Assembly (NCBI RefSeq): GCF_901709675.1
Contig: NC_051088.1
Span: 13,991,693-14,055,692 of the forward strand
Length of the DNA: 64,000 nucleotides
Source: Syngnathus acus
Lineage: Eukaryota > Chordata > Actinopteri > Syngnathiformes > Syngnathidae
Direction of reading: 5' to 3'
Shown: positions 24,901 to 38,500 of the stretch, one piece after another
How the letters are laid out: each line of letters opens with the position of its first letter
Numbering within the stretch: the stretch's first letter is position 1
Made by a program: the position numbers and the translations under genes
The notes under the pieces: generated by a model
What the model was told of the DNA's origin: nothing
Databases searched by the model: none
What the model saw: the letters and a program-made list of their open reading frames with translations, nothing else

Positions 24901-27900
24901 GCAGCTGGAGACAGCTAGCTCGATCTCTCCCATGGGATTTGTGTGTGACAATCTCCAAGAAATCCGTTTAATATGAGACCCCAGATTGGAATACGATGGA
25001 GCCAAAAATGTTGAGATTATGCTAATAGAAGTGGATGCCTTTGATGTCGCTCAATTAAATTAGAGCGTTTTGTTCTAGATGTGGCGTCATTAGTTGCGGT
25101 TGTAATGTTGAGTTCGGAGAACGTTTTCAGCATGATAATTTGTCGCCAGAGAAAATGCAAGCCATAAAAATGTACAAACAATGCTAACGGTGATTTTGCT
25201 GTGTGTTAATATAACGTGCATGTCATCAGACAATTTAGGGCCGGTTGAAATAGGGGGCACAGCATGCATAGAGAAGGATAAACCCCAACAGCTCAACATA
25301 AAACTGATCCAATTTAATCCAGTTTGCAAAGCTTTAGCCCCAACAGTTTGGATGCAAAAAAAAAAAAAAAAGCAAATTGTGCTGCTCACTATGGAACACC
25401 ATTGTCTCCCCTGCCTCTTTCTAGAATAGACCGAAGCATTTCCTATTTAAGACCAAGCCCCCCAAGACCATTAAAGCTTTGACAGGCTTTTAAACGAGCA
25501 CTGGCGGAGATTCACCCTGCCAGCTATAACCGATGGCATGCAATAACTCCCCGGGGGCCCAGTGTGGAGGCAAATGTACGGCGAGTGTGTTTTAAGAGTG
25601 TTCGCAGCAGGTTCTACATGTTTAGCATGCATGACACAAGCACACATGACTGCACAGGGAAATGCATGTGGCTTATTGGCTACGTTATGTCTCCTTTCAC
25701 CCGGCACCAGCACGTCATTTAATCACAGATCACAACAGGCACACGTGCATTTTCTGCTCTATGCTTTCTGGGGGCACAAAAACATAGATGTGCATGGTTA
25801 CTTAATCGACCGTTGCTGTGTGCTTGGCCTGATATCGAGACCTCCATGTCTTGTATTCAGACCCGTGTGGCCAGCCAATGCAAAAACACAAAAGCGAGCA
25901 GAAGCATGTAGAAAGAAAGCAGAAGCAGTGAAGTCAGATTGGCAAATGTCCTGAGGGAAAAGCACAAGCTCTCTCTCTAATTACACTTCAGTGCGTGCAA
26001 GAGGTGAAAAGAGAAGTGTGCACTGGGATTGCTTTAATGGCCAAAGCACTGATGAACATCCAATAACTGCCAAATGCACTTACCTTGGAATAGTTCAGCA
26101 TTTTTGGCATTCGGAGCAACATTATCATATCATGACATCCGAACGGTCGTCCTCTTTTTGGACTGATTAGCTCATCAGTGAGAGGAATTAGTCGTAAGGT
26201 ACCCGCTTCTTCTGGGATGTTTTTTTTTTCTTCCAACCTTTTAACAGTAGGGGTCTCCTTGATCAATGTGACTGACCAACATTCGGCAGTTTAATTCCCA
26301 CTGCAGGAAAAAGCAGCCCAGTGCTATTTATATACCTTTTGGCAAAATTAACCATGTTTGAATTTACGGGTATTGAGCTGTGCAGCTTAGTCACAAACTT
26401 CTCTTTGCATTTTTTTTCCCCCAGGCATATCGTATTGTCATTTGTATTGCGGTTATTTTTTCAAAGTCCTCTTCAAATGTATAATTCATCTAATCTCTAG
26501 TTCAAAATGTCTGATTTATTATATGTACAAGTTTTGGTTTTATAGGTTAAGATCACCTTGAAATAAAGGCAAATAAATCATGAATTAATATGAAGACTAT
26601 TTATGGACTTCAATTACAGATAACTCTTTTAAGCATTCGTTGACATCTTTACAAAGTTCTACCAAATAATTATGGTATAAAAAAAAGAATAGGTCAGATT
26701 ATAACAATAATGAAAGCAAATCTGTGGCTTTTTCACTTTAAATTTGAATGTTTCATGAAACATGTAGACTGCACCTCGAAAGAATGTATTGTGACACTAT
26801 ACATTAAATATACTTAAAATCTAAAGCCCACCGACCAACAATTGAAAAGGCAGCATGGTCACATGTTAAGTGAACAAGCCACAGATTGGGCATTAAAATT
26901 GTCTGTGGTTTGGAAAGGCTGCAACGAACAACACTTGATTTGATCAGCAGGAAGCACAGATGACATCACTAACAAGCTACTAGAAGGTTCTCAAAGCACA
27001 GCGGGGAAACGCATGGCTCATCTCAAGTGTCAGTTACCATAGATGTGGACCATGTACTTACACGATCGGTGGGAAGCAGCCATCTATTCACAGGCTGTCG
27101 AATAAGGTGCAAAAAAAAAAAAAGATGACACAAATGATCTGATGTCATAAGATAAAAATAAAGACAAATAAAAAATGTTGGAAAACCAGACGGATATGAA
27201 ATAAGGAAAAAGGATGTCGTGTCGGCTCTGTCTCAGACATAGAGAAGCCAATTCAATACACAGCAGCTGTATAATTCACCCTTTGTACAAGGAGCAAGAC
27301 CCAAATCGATACTTAAATTTCCCCTCCTCTGCTCATTACTAGAGGTGAGGGTTGGGGGGTGGGGGCACATGACTACAAGAGACATATATTACACGGCTGC
27401 TTTGGCAATTGGCAGTCCGATAGTTGTGATTCTGCTTGTTATCAGGCGTTGCATGACGCCAACTGAAGCTATATGTCACCAAGAGTCTGCTTGGCCTTAT
27501 GTACTTCCCAGTGGGCCAATGATGGTGAATGTGACAAAGTAGCAGTAATTTCACCGACCCTGTGAGGATCATTGTTGTGTCAAAGCGCATTTGTTACATG
27601 GTAAACCTCTGTGGAAAAATAAATCTCATTGGGATTTATTTTTTTCTTTGTCTTTGTCATTTGTCTTTTTCTTGCTTTAGAGCTAAAAGGAATAAAAAGA
27701 AAAAGGCCTACATAATATTCCATTTGCCACAAATTACCATCTGTTTCTTATTAAAATGATCAGGATTTATTGTATAATTACATAAAATTGCTCATTTTAA
27801 ATCTTAATGCAAATTCAGGTGTCGGGGTCCAGAATGTATTATGTTATCAATAACTAGTCCGACCACTTGTCCTCTATAAATTATTAGAAATCATTTTATA

Positions 27901-29572
27901 TTAATATACAAATTGGTTAGCCACAGTATTGTGCTGGATGCCAAATAAAAATAAATGTAACGGTCCACTTTGCATCTGTTCAAATAAGTGTATGTATCAG
28001 CGTGATGTGTAGACCAATTATAATAATTTACAGACGTGCTCCTTGAAATAGAGAGTTATATTCAGAAATTAATTCTCATGTTTAGCCTACACGTGACATA
28101 TTGTGATATTTCTGTAATATTAGTAGTAGCTCTTATCACAGTCAATGGTATCAATCATTTTAGTCATTCATCACTCTTCATCTGCAAAGACAGCAGTGGT
28201 AGAGCTAGGGGGGGCCGTAGGGGCAGTGCCTCCTATAAAACATGCTTGGACCTCCCAAGTGTCAGGCCAGATAATTGACTTTTGGGTATTTTCCTATTTT
28301 TTCAGGAATTTTCCTCCACATTCCAACCCATCTCCCAAAGGGAACATAGTGAACCTTTATCAGCATGTTTTGAAGATTTCTTTCATTTGAGCTTCAATGA
28401 GTTGCATGCGCATCGACAAGTGAATTCGGTGAACAAGCAAGAGTGACTGAGTAAACTCCAACCATCAACTATTGCTTCCTTTTGTGTGCACGCGTGCATA
28501 CATGTTTTACAAGGGGCAGTTACCAAAAAAAACCAATCCATTCCACTCGCCATGTCGTCACACAGAAGCCTGCTGACGTCCATCTTGCAAAAAATCTTTT
28601 GAACCTGTGAGAAAATGCCACCGACATTGAACATTATTTCATCTTGGCTCTGTGATGTTGACGGGGGTTCATCAGTGCAGTAGGTTGGTGGGCGTAAGGT
28701 TAGAAATGTCTGCGTCGTGTCAGTGTGGAGGTGGGTGTGTGTCAGTGTGTCAGCGGTGGCGCCTGCAGGACACGGGGGGGATGAGATACAGCATGTGACC
28801 ATGTTGTAAAACACTGGTGCGTTTGTCAGCACACTGCTGTATCTATCCAGGAACACTGACTCAGATAAGTGGCTGCTCCCGAGCAAGGGCAATTGTATGC
28901 GAGGTCAAAGAGTTGTGAGAGGTGGCAAAAGCAACAGTGTCGGGAAAATGTGTGCGCCTCACATTTAGCTCCCGGGCAAGATTTCATGCCGGCGGTGGCA
29001 ACAGGGCTCTCGCCATTGACTGATCAGTGACTCACTCCACTATGATACAGACAGCATCTGTTAGAGGGAATCAAATGCAGCCTAGATGTGCTGGGTGAAT
29101 TAGGGAGCTTTATAAGATAACGTAAAATGTGACTCTCGCTAGGCTTTAAAAATATGAAGGTCCTTGAGAGGACATGGCACCGCAATTGGCCTCTCGTTTT
29201 CTTTGCCCTCTGATTTTCTGTGCTTGTGGTCTCTAACCTTCTGGTTTGGTGTGTTTTTTTTAGCATGATACAGTATTATAGTAGATGTGATGATCGGAAA
29301 AGGGCTCATGACAGAAAATCTTATCCTAATCTAATTGTTGTCACAGTGTTTTAATGCTTAACCTGCCCTCCATCTTAGAATCCCCTTCTCCATCCCTTCC
29401 TGGGTCTTTCTAAATGTGTGTATGCATTAAATATAGTGGATATGTCACTCCTGTCCTGTCCACTCAAACGCCCTCTGGTGGTATTTACGTGTATTGTTTT
29501 GTTTGCAGGATGAGCACTGCAGCTCTGCTGCACTGACTGGCGACATGCGCTGAAGACAACCCAGCAGCCATC

Positions 29573-32500
29573 ATGAAAGGGTTAGGAGCCAACCGCAGTC
29601 GACATCTCTCTGACTCGTGTGAGCCGGCAGGGTGCCCGCAGAAACCTCTCTGCCCTTTGACCTCTGACCCTCACTGCTCTTTTATGTTGAGCCCAACCAT
29701 AAACCACTATGGCACCCTAGATCCTCACCTCCACCAGTATCCTCCAACTAGCCCGACCACCTTGGCTTCAGAGTGCCTGCTGCCTTTCAACCAGATGTCC
29801 AATAGTGGCACCTTCCCTCGTCTGAGCTTCATCCCGCAGACAGAGCAGTCGGACTTTCCCCAGGGCTGTGCTGGAGGCGGGCAGGGCAGCCGGGCAGGTA
29901 CGCTCTCCACTTCTTTATCGATGGGTATGGGCCTCGGCTTGGGTCTCACCGGTGCTCCCATGATCACGAGCGGCTCGGCCACCATCTCCTCTGCTGCGGC
30001 GGCCAAAATGAATCGATTACCATCCAACATCTTGGATCAACTCGAAAGGCATCTGCCACTGCAGCGGGACGGATTCAGCACTTTGCAGTTTCACAGAGGA
30101 CGCATGTCCAAACAACGTAGTGAGAGTCCAGGACGGATACGCCACCTGATGCATTCTGTGCAGAAGCTCTTTGCCAAATCTCAATCCCTGGAAAACTCTT
30201 CGGTTAAAGGAAACGCAATCACCGGAGCCAGCGAGGACGGTGGTAGAGCGACCCACAGGAGCAAGAGTAAAGATAGGGCTAAGACTGAAGGATCAAAGCA
30301 GAAATCAAGGCCAAATGCATTAGGCCTGTGGAGCTCCGACAACGCTCTTGACAGTGATACGAGCAAAGCTGGCACTATTGCTGTCGGGTACCGAAACCCC
30401 TTGTGCATGATGACACTCGGTCGAGCAGTATCGGACAGCCAGGCCCACCCGAGACATATCCCACATGGCTACAACACCATTTCTGCACATTCTCTCAAGT
30501 CGTCGAAAAGCAGCAGTGACCTCAAGCTCCTGGGCTGTCCGGTATCACAAGTTGGATCAAAGGAAGAGGAGGAACGAGCTCGAAGCAAAGATGATACATC
30601 GGTGAAGAGGGGATCCTGGTCTAATCTCACCCTCAATCAGGCCCGGCAAGTGTTGCAGAAAGGCTCCGCTACAGTGAACAGGACACTTTTAAAAACAAAG
30701 TCGTGTCACCAAGATTTGGCTAACCAGTTCCTTCAGGTAGGAGTACCAGTGAGTATTCATCTTCATCATTATTCTTGGTAAATTTGAGTTTGAAAACCAT
30801 ACTCGTCAATGCGCTGTTTTTGTTTTACATGCTTATTTTGGTTGCAAGTCTTTCATTTCACAGCCTCCATAATCATATTTCACAAAACAAATTCAAAATC
30901 TTTATTCAACCGAACAATGAGTGCCATTATCGGGATTACATTGACAACTAAAAATGTGTTTCTTAAATTCAGGTTCCTCTTGGGGACTGGTCTTGCACTT
31001 TAGGACCCGGCCGGGCAAAAGGAACAGAAATCCCGTGTCGGAGGATGCGCAGTGGCAGCTACGTAAAAGCAATGGGAGACATGGAGGACAGCGATGACTC
31101 AGAGGGTAGCCCCAAACCTTCACCCAAATCTGCAGCTCGTCGCCAGAGCTATCTGAAGGCCACTCAGCAGTCCTTCAGTGAACAACAGCCTCCTCCACCT
31201 GCACGCAAGTGAGTCGATCTCACAGTACAAGAGCCATATTTATAGTTACGCTTTATTTTTTCGTACCCCTCTCTTACAGTCCAGCAGAAAAGAACTCGTT
31301 AGCGTGGCATTCCTCACGTTTCCAAAACTAGACAGCAGGGGGGAACACTTAGCCAAAAATGAAAATTGTGGCCGTATAGCAGCATCATGGTCAGTACCGG
31401 CGCCCCCTATATGCAGTTAGCGTTAGGCCTCCCGTGACATCATCATTCTGTCACGTGTTGTAACTTGTGTAAACTAGTAGCGCTGTATTGCTTGCAGCAG
31501 CGTAGCGTGGGGGGCTTGACATATTTTTGCGTAGGGCCCCCTGGACGTCTGATCCTGGTTTAACTATTCATATTGTGATGAAATAAAACGAGGATAGGCG
31601 ATTATTTGCCATGTGATTTACCCCTTCATCCACACCGACAGGCCTCGTTGCTACGCTCTCATGCGGGAGGATTTTCTTTGGGCTCCACTACAGAGTGCAT
31701 GCTCTATGCAGCATCTGAGGTCAGTGCCATCCATGGGCAGGTTGTATGACCAATGAGTCAAGCCCACCTCACTTGCCCTCCCCACCCCACTATCCAGCAT
31801 CATTTTTGGTCAAACATTCCCCCCCAGCCTTTTTTTGCCTCTGCCTTCTTGAACCTTCACTCTGCAATGTATTTTTTCCACAAGACTTCCCTCCTTTTTT
31901 TTTTTCTCTCTATATCATGCCAAGTGACCATGGCAGCCCCTTAAGTCCCGCCACTGCTTGGAGCAAACTTCCCTGGTGCCAGTTTTGCTGCCCAGAACAG
32001 AGGAAACGTGCCATAAATAGTTGTGACAATTCAAATTATGAAAGCATATTTTCTCATAAATGAATGTTTCCTCTGTGCTGCTATTTTAAACCCAAGAGTC
32101 ACTCTTCACACATCTCAGTTTTTAATCTAAAAATACCCAGGGGAACTTTGGAGTAGGATTTTAAGTTTCTCCTGGATATTAAAGACTTTTCTGCACTGCA
32201 CTTTGGATGCCCTCTCTGAAGCTGACTGGCGCACTGCACTCTCTTTCACAGCTCTCTGCCCTCTCTAAAAGAGCTGTCCACAAATCGGAGCCTGGACAAC
32301 TTAGACTGCCTGGTGAGCCCACTCGAGACATCACCGGGACATAAAGATTTCAGCTATTATCCCGCTACTTTGGCCAGAGGACCCTCCGCTCAGGTATGAA
32401 TGTCTGACGGAACTTTACACCAGTGTTTCACAACCTTCATTAAGCCATTTAAGGCACACATTATACATAAGAATAAAAAAAAACTCATTTTCAATATAAT

Positions 32501-35500
32501 ACATTGTTGTGAGATCATGATAGTGAGGAGGATTGTTTGTTTTTAATTATTAATCTCCATGATGTCTCTATAGAGACAGAATAATACATCATCTCATGAC
32601 TCACCGCCTCCAGTTTAATCCATCCCACTATTATTTTTAGTAACAAAAATATTTTCTTCCCTCCCAACAACAGTGTACAATCAGTGCTGATACTGAATGA
32701 CATTAAAAAGCAAAATGCTCGCTTTCATCAATACATACTTGAAACCCAAGCAGAATGCATTTAAAGGTGTAACTAGTCTGTTTCTTAGTTTGTCCACCTT
32801 CTGTCCATAGCGTGTGAATCTGCACACGATCTTTCAGGTATGCGGGCGTGGCTTTGGGCACTCCGTTCCGCACTGCGAGGGGGAATCACAGGCAGTAGAC
32901 GCCTTGGACCTTCCTGCACCTAGCTGCTTCAGGTCAAGAAGTCACAGCTATCTGAGGGCCATCCAGGCTGGTTGCTCCCAGGATGAAGATACGGCCTCTG
33001 TGGACTCCGACTCACCACCGCCCACCGCCAAAAGCTACAACTCAAACACCAGTGAGTATTTTTCAACCCATTGATAACATTGATCAAAATTGATACAACA
33101 GAGAAAGAGAGGAAATCATTCAATCACCACATTATGAAATATGCAATACTGAAAATTGTATATTGATTATTTATATTATACCATTGTAATGAATCCAATA
33201 AAATCATGTGCTTGAAGTACAATTTTTATTTAACTGTTATATCCAGTACAGTTTTCACTTAATCATTTACATTTTTAGAAACTAAATTCTATTTAAGTTA
33301 ATACTCAAACTGTGCATAATGTCGCAATGGATTACAATAACATACTTTTTAGGTGTCCCAGCTCATCTGGAAGGACTTTGGCGTTTTGACGATTGCGTTC
33401 ATGGGTTAAGATCCCTTTTGCTCTTTTAAAACAGTGACTGTCTTGTTTGATTTCAAGGCAGGTTTCAATTATGTCTTCCTAATTATGTTGTGGAGGACTC
33501 TGTTTTGTGGTTGTTGAAAAGGCAACAAGGCCATTGACATAAATCTGAATGGGATGTGAAGCATCATCACATTTCACAAGCCAAGGCCAGTATGAAATTA
33601 CTTACTTGTTGACCTGACACACTATATTTGTCATCCATGTACGTGAGTGCTTTGCCTGTTTTGAGTCAGTGTGTGAATTTACTAAATCATTTTGACTTCT
33701 TCAACGAAAATTCAGTGTACTTATATAGATAATATAAATAAAACATCAATGTGGAATTGTTTGCACGATCTCACTCAAGATGGCAGGAAAAAAACCTTTT
33801 CAGATAGCCTCCGCAGTCATAAAGAATGTAAGGGTTTTGCCTAAAATAATCAGCAGAATGTCCTTTATTTTTGTAACCGTGGCATCGCTTCCCCTTTGGC
33901 TTGCAGAAGCCCGCAACATGTTGCTACTGTATACTTTGTGTTACCAGGAGACTTGTGTTTTTGTGAGAGGTTCTGAGAGGTTACAGGAATGATCATTATT
34001 TCTTTGTGTCGAATCGTGTGCCGAAAAGGCAAAATAATACATAAGCAACAACAAAAAATCTAAATCTGACGGCTCGATATTGACCGCACGTCAAATATCG
34101 GTTCCATTCCCGCGACAGCTCACCGATGGTTGAGAGCGCGCTACGATGACATATGAACCAATGGCTGTGGACATCGGTGACGTCGTTGATGAAACCGTCC
34201 AATCGCTGTTCAGGAAATAAATCCAGACGAGACGTGTATGCCAATCTTCGTCGTAGGGCGTGAACTCCAAAATCCTCTTTCACATTGTCGCCGTGTATCT
34301 AATGGCAGCGCTCGTTTCACCATCTGCTTCTCCTCGTCTCTGTTTCAAGAATGGACATAGAGTCATGCTTTTCGACCCGCCGATGAAACCGTAGGTCATT
34401 TCATTGTATTCTCCTCACTCGAGATGTGCATTGTAGTAGACGAAACCCTCGCGTTCCCTGAAACACGCTATCCTGGGTTAACCCAAATTGTATTGTGGGG
34501 TTGACGTAGCTTAGCTTTCGTGGGTGAAGAAAGGAACGAGGATGCTGGCAGTAATGGGCCGCCCTTGTCAGCGTGGCGTGAACGTGGCGAACGCTGACAC
34601 TTTTCTGGGTGCGTTTAGCAACCGACATAGAACCCTAACCCCGGTTACGCTACTCCAAGTTAAATGCCCTGCAGGCTGCGTGGCAACAGCACACCGTGAC
34701 GGGGGCGAGCTAGCTAGCACAGCGCAAGCTAACGGGACAATCAGGCGTCAATAGAAGGTAAAAAACTGTTGAAATCGTCACGATCGTAATATTTTTGCCT
34801 AATATTTGCAATCCATCGTGACCACTATCATAATTTGGCTCGGTCTCCAAATGCGACGACAAGATTTAACCCGAGCTTTCAGATATTGTACGTTATTAAG
34901 AATTTCATTCTTTCATTCAGTAAACTTTGGCGTTTGCCGTGGGGATAAAATAAATCATACCCCAGATAGCCAGATTCATCTTGCGAACCGATGAATTGAA
35001 CGGAGTAGTTTAAATCGCAGTTTCGTGGTTATTAACGTTACATACTGAATTAATAATGTCCAGCTCCCTACTTTGTGTACACTGAAAGTTAGTGCAATTT
35101 CAATTCATAAGTGCTCTTTAAAAAAACAAACTTGCCTGACCGCCCGAGAGAGATGTGCACTCAAAACTTAATAATAGCAAACTGTTAGCTTGATGAAGAT
35201 TGTTTAACCTGTTTTGGGAAGTGCAGCTTTTGGTATTAATGTTTTAAGCTTCATACACAATTAAGGTGTGTTTCTTGTATTGGCTGGGTTGATCCCAGTT
35301 TGTCTGAGTTATCACCATGGTGAGACAGTGAGTCATCCAGAACTATTACACACACTTCCTCTCTCTCATTGATGAGGTCACCTTTCAACTGAATGGGAGA
35401 CCGCATCACTAGTTTCACAGTAAACTCCAAAGCAAATACTTGTGGAGTCGTCATTGTTTCTTGGGGGGAACTTTTATGTCTACAAATACTGGTGGTATCG

Positions 35501-38500
35501 TATCTGTGACGACTCAAGATTTGAGTACTCTTACTGGTATCAAAATGCTATCAAAGACCCCTAGTTTATAATAACACAATGCCATACACCTGTTTAATAA
35601 CTGTATGTAAATAATACCAGGTCATCCAGGTGCACGCCTGCAGCCTGTTTTCACATCCTGAAGTTGATATCCATGATCAGATTATTCTGTTATCTTCAGT
35701 TCAACAGGATTTACCAGTAAGTGTTGGTTTGCTTGTCATGAGAATTGACTGGGGGTGGGAAAGAAAACTCTGAAACAGTATCAAGTGTACTTTTTTTTTT
35801 TTTTGGCCTTGTTCAGTTTTATAATGTTCTCATTGTGCACTATTTATGCTGCAGTTGTTCTGAAGCAATGATTGGTTTTCTTTTTCAGATACTTTACTCA
35901 GCAATGTTTTGACCTTTTAATCTACACTTGGAAGCTAGCCATTGTATTTTAGCAAAGGACTGCTGACCTTATATATTTTATCATCTTTTAATACAATGCT
36001 TGGCTCATATCCATAGCTTTACAAATTTCTGCCACAATGGGATTGTGAGCTGGTTGTTTGTGTACATTGATCTGAGTCCATTTGGAAATGCTTAACAATC
36101 CGTGCCCTTGCTTGGATGTTTGTTTAACACCCTAATTAAATCTTCCAACTGTCATTGGAAATGATAGTGGTAACGAGCAGTGCCCTTACAATTCCATAGT
36201 GTTGAGTTGCACTCCCCAAATTACATTTTTAACCCTTTTTATGGATTGACTTGACTTTTCTGTTACGGCCTTCCTGTGTAGCGTTTGCATGTTCTCGACC
36301 TAATTACATGTGTTTTATTTTCGACTTCCTCCCATGTTCCAAACACCTGCCTATCTATTGAAGATTGGGAAATGGCATGAATGCAATTTTCTTGAGGTTA
36401 TATAGCTTGAGTGACATTTTAATCTGTGCACAAATGAATGCAATTTTCTTGAGGTTATATACCTTGACTGACATTTTAATCTGTGCACTCGGTGTGTTGC
36501 TAGCTTTTTGTTTAGCCCTTTGTACTTTGAGAATTACATCATAGGGCCAACAGTCACTATTGTTTTGACTAGAGGAACACAGGTTATTTCAACAAGCATC
36601 ATTATTGATTCTAAAGTCTTGCTAGCTATTTCACCTGCCTAATAAGTTTTTAAATTGTCATTATTCGGGGTCATGAGACTTGTTTGAAAAGAACTTTGAG
36701 CAGAGATGTTAATGAAGTGTGAAGGAGTAGCATGCAAAGGACGATCCCCTGAGAGTAGGACTGACGTCAGTGGAACCTAACCCGCAGCAGATTGACAAGA
36801 CAAATAGTGGCAGCTTTTGCTGCACTTGATAGAGGCAGCCAGCAATAAGGACAAAGTGAAGGTTTTCATTCAGTATGTAGAATTTCAGATATGGTTTTAT
36901 TTTTTGCTTGAATCTAATGCCTTATAGCTTGCAGTATATTTTTCCCCAAACCATTTCAAACGTTGAGCCATTCAACCTATGGCAGGTCTCTGTAAGCAGG
37001 AATAAGTAATTTTAAACATTTTTATCTATCTTTTTCTTCTCCCCCTCTGCAGTCAACAATAGGAAAGCTCCACCTCCAGTCCCACCCCGCACCACCTCCA
37101 AGCCTCTCATCTCAGTGACACTTCAGAGCAGCACAGAGTCGGCCCAAGACACATACCTTGAGCAACAAGACCACGTCAGTGAAGCCCTCAGCCAATCAGA
37201 ACACAGCAATTCCTCTGAGAGTCTCTGTAGCATCCTCACTAGCGATCTGGTTAAGAGGAAGCAGGCTCCTACTTCTGAGCCTGCTGCTGCCGCCCCTGCA
37301 CCCGCCGCAGCCTCTGTGGCCCCGGTTCCAGCTCCTCGTGACCTTCCACCCACCACCTCTTCCACTGCTTCAACATTTATTCAGCCCCAAAATGACACCC
37401 TGAGCCTCTGCGTCACTTTGGAGCAGCTCCCCACTGCACCCAAGCGAAAGCTATCTTCTATTGGAATTCAGGTGAGATTTCTTGCTTCCGTTTTGTATAT
37501 TGGGAGTTTTGCAAGTTAGATTGCCAATCTATTACTTCCAGAGGGTGTGTTAAAAATAATTTGTTGTTGTATTTAATTATTAGGTGGATTGCCTTCAACC
37601 TGTTCCAAGAGAGGAAATCTTAGCTTTGACTGCCCCTCTAAAATTCCAGTCGATTGGAGTTCAAGTGGAGAACGGCAGGCCGTAAGTGCAGACGCAAAAT
37701 GATCAGATATTGCTGCAATGCAAAATTGTCTTTTGAATGTAAAACGTTTTGATGAGACATGAAATAGTTCATTCAGCCTCCTTGCGAAAATTGAGTTATT
37801 TCATAGCATCATGTAGCGGTTGTAGAGGCTACTGTAGAGGTTGGCATAAACGGCCACTTCAGTTTCAAAAAATAGTTTGACTTTTGTGGAACTTGCATTT
37901 GTAGTGCCATGTTTAAGAAAATCCGAAATGACCCAGATTTTAACACTTTCCGCTGACCTTGATGTTAGCGCTTCCGTGTAGTAGAGGATCGTGCAAGTCA
38001 GCTTTGTGGTATTCTGAGAAACCTCAAAGTGGTAGTGAGGAATCAGTTTTAGAGGCATGGCGTCATTGTCTTGTTTTTTCTCCAACCAAAGTGCCTGTCA
38101 GAGACTGATTTCTGTGTGTCTGTGTAGCCTTAGCCGGGACAGCAGCATGGCCTCCAGACAAAACACAGAGACTGAGCCTCAGGAGCACCACGAAGCCGCA
38201 CCCTCCGAAAGCAGCATAGCCAACGGCACCGGCCCCAAAACCACAAATTGCAATGCAAAGGACACAGCCACAGAACAGACGTCTTTTAAACAAAGCTCAG
38301 TTCCATCCCAAACGTCCGCCCCGCCCTCTCTGACACTGGACCCGGCTTTGGATCCTTCGTCACTGCCGCCACCAGATCCTAGCTTGGCGAGCGGAAACTG
38401 CAACGCCCAAGGAGACACGGCACAAGGCGGCACGCCGGCTTGCCTCCGAGACGGGAACTGGTTCCTGAAGCTGCTGCAGGCGGAAACGGGTCGCATGGAG

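Larger units (their letters stand above)
540..29508. other. Large non-coding region (possible dlgap4 first intron or intergenic DNA)
   Basis: No ORF here resembles a conserved protein apart from retrotransposon and transposon pieces, which are listed separately. The sequence is AT-rich, with homopolymer runs, CA and CATC microsatellites and dispersed repeats. Between the listed elements I see no splice-bounded coding exons on either strand. Conserved non-coding elements cannot be excluded by eye. Confidence 0.5.

Noticed and set aside
25562-25954. 130-codon plus-strand ORF
   Set aside because: No recognisable domain, no neighbouring exons and odd composition (many Cys, Ala and His by chance). 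Not supported as a gene.
28383-28892. 169-codon ORF on the minus strand
   Set aside because: Low-complexity THTHLHTD stretch, no recognisable domain, no splice-site logic and AT-rich surroundings. It is most likely chance.
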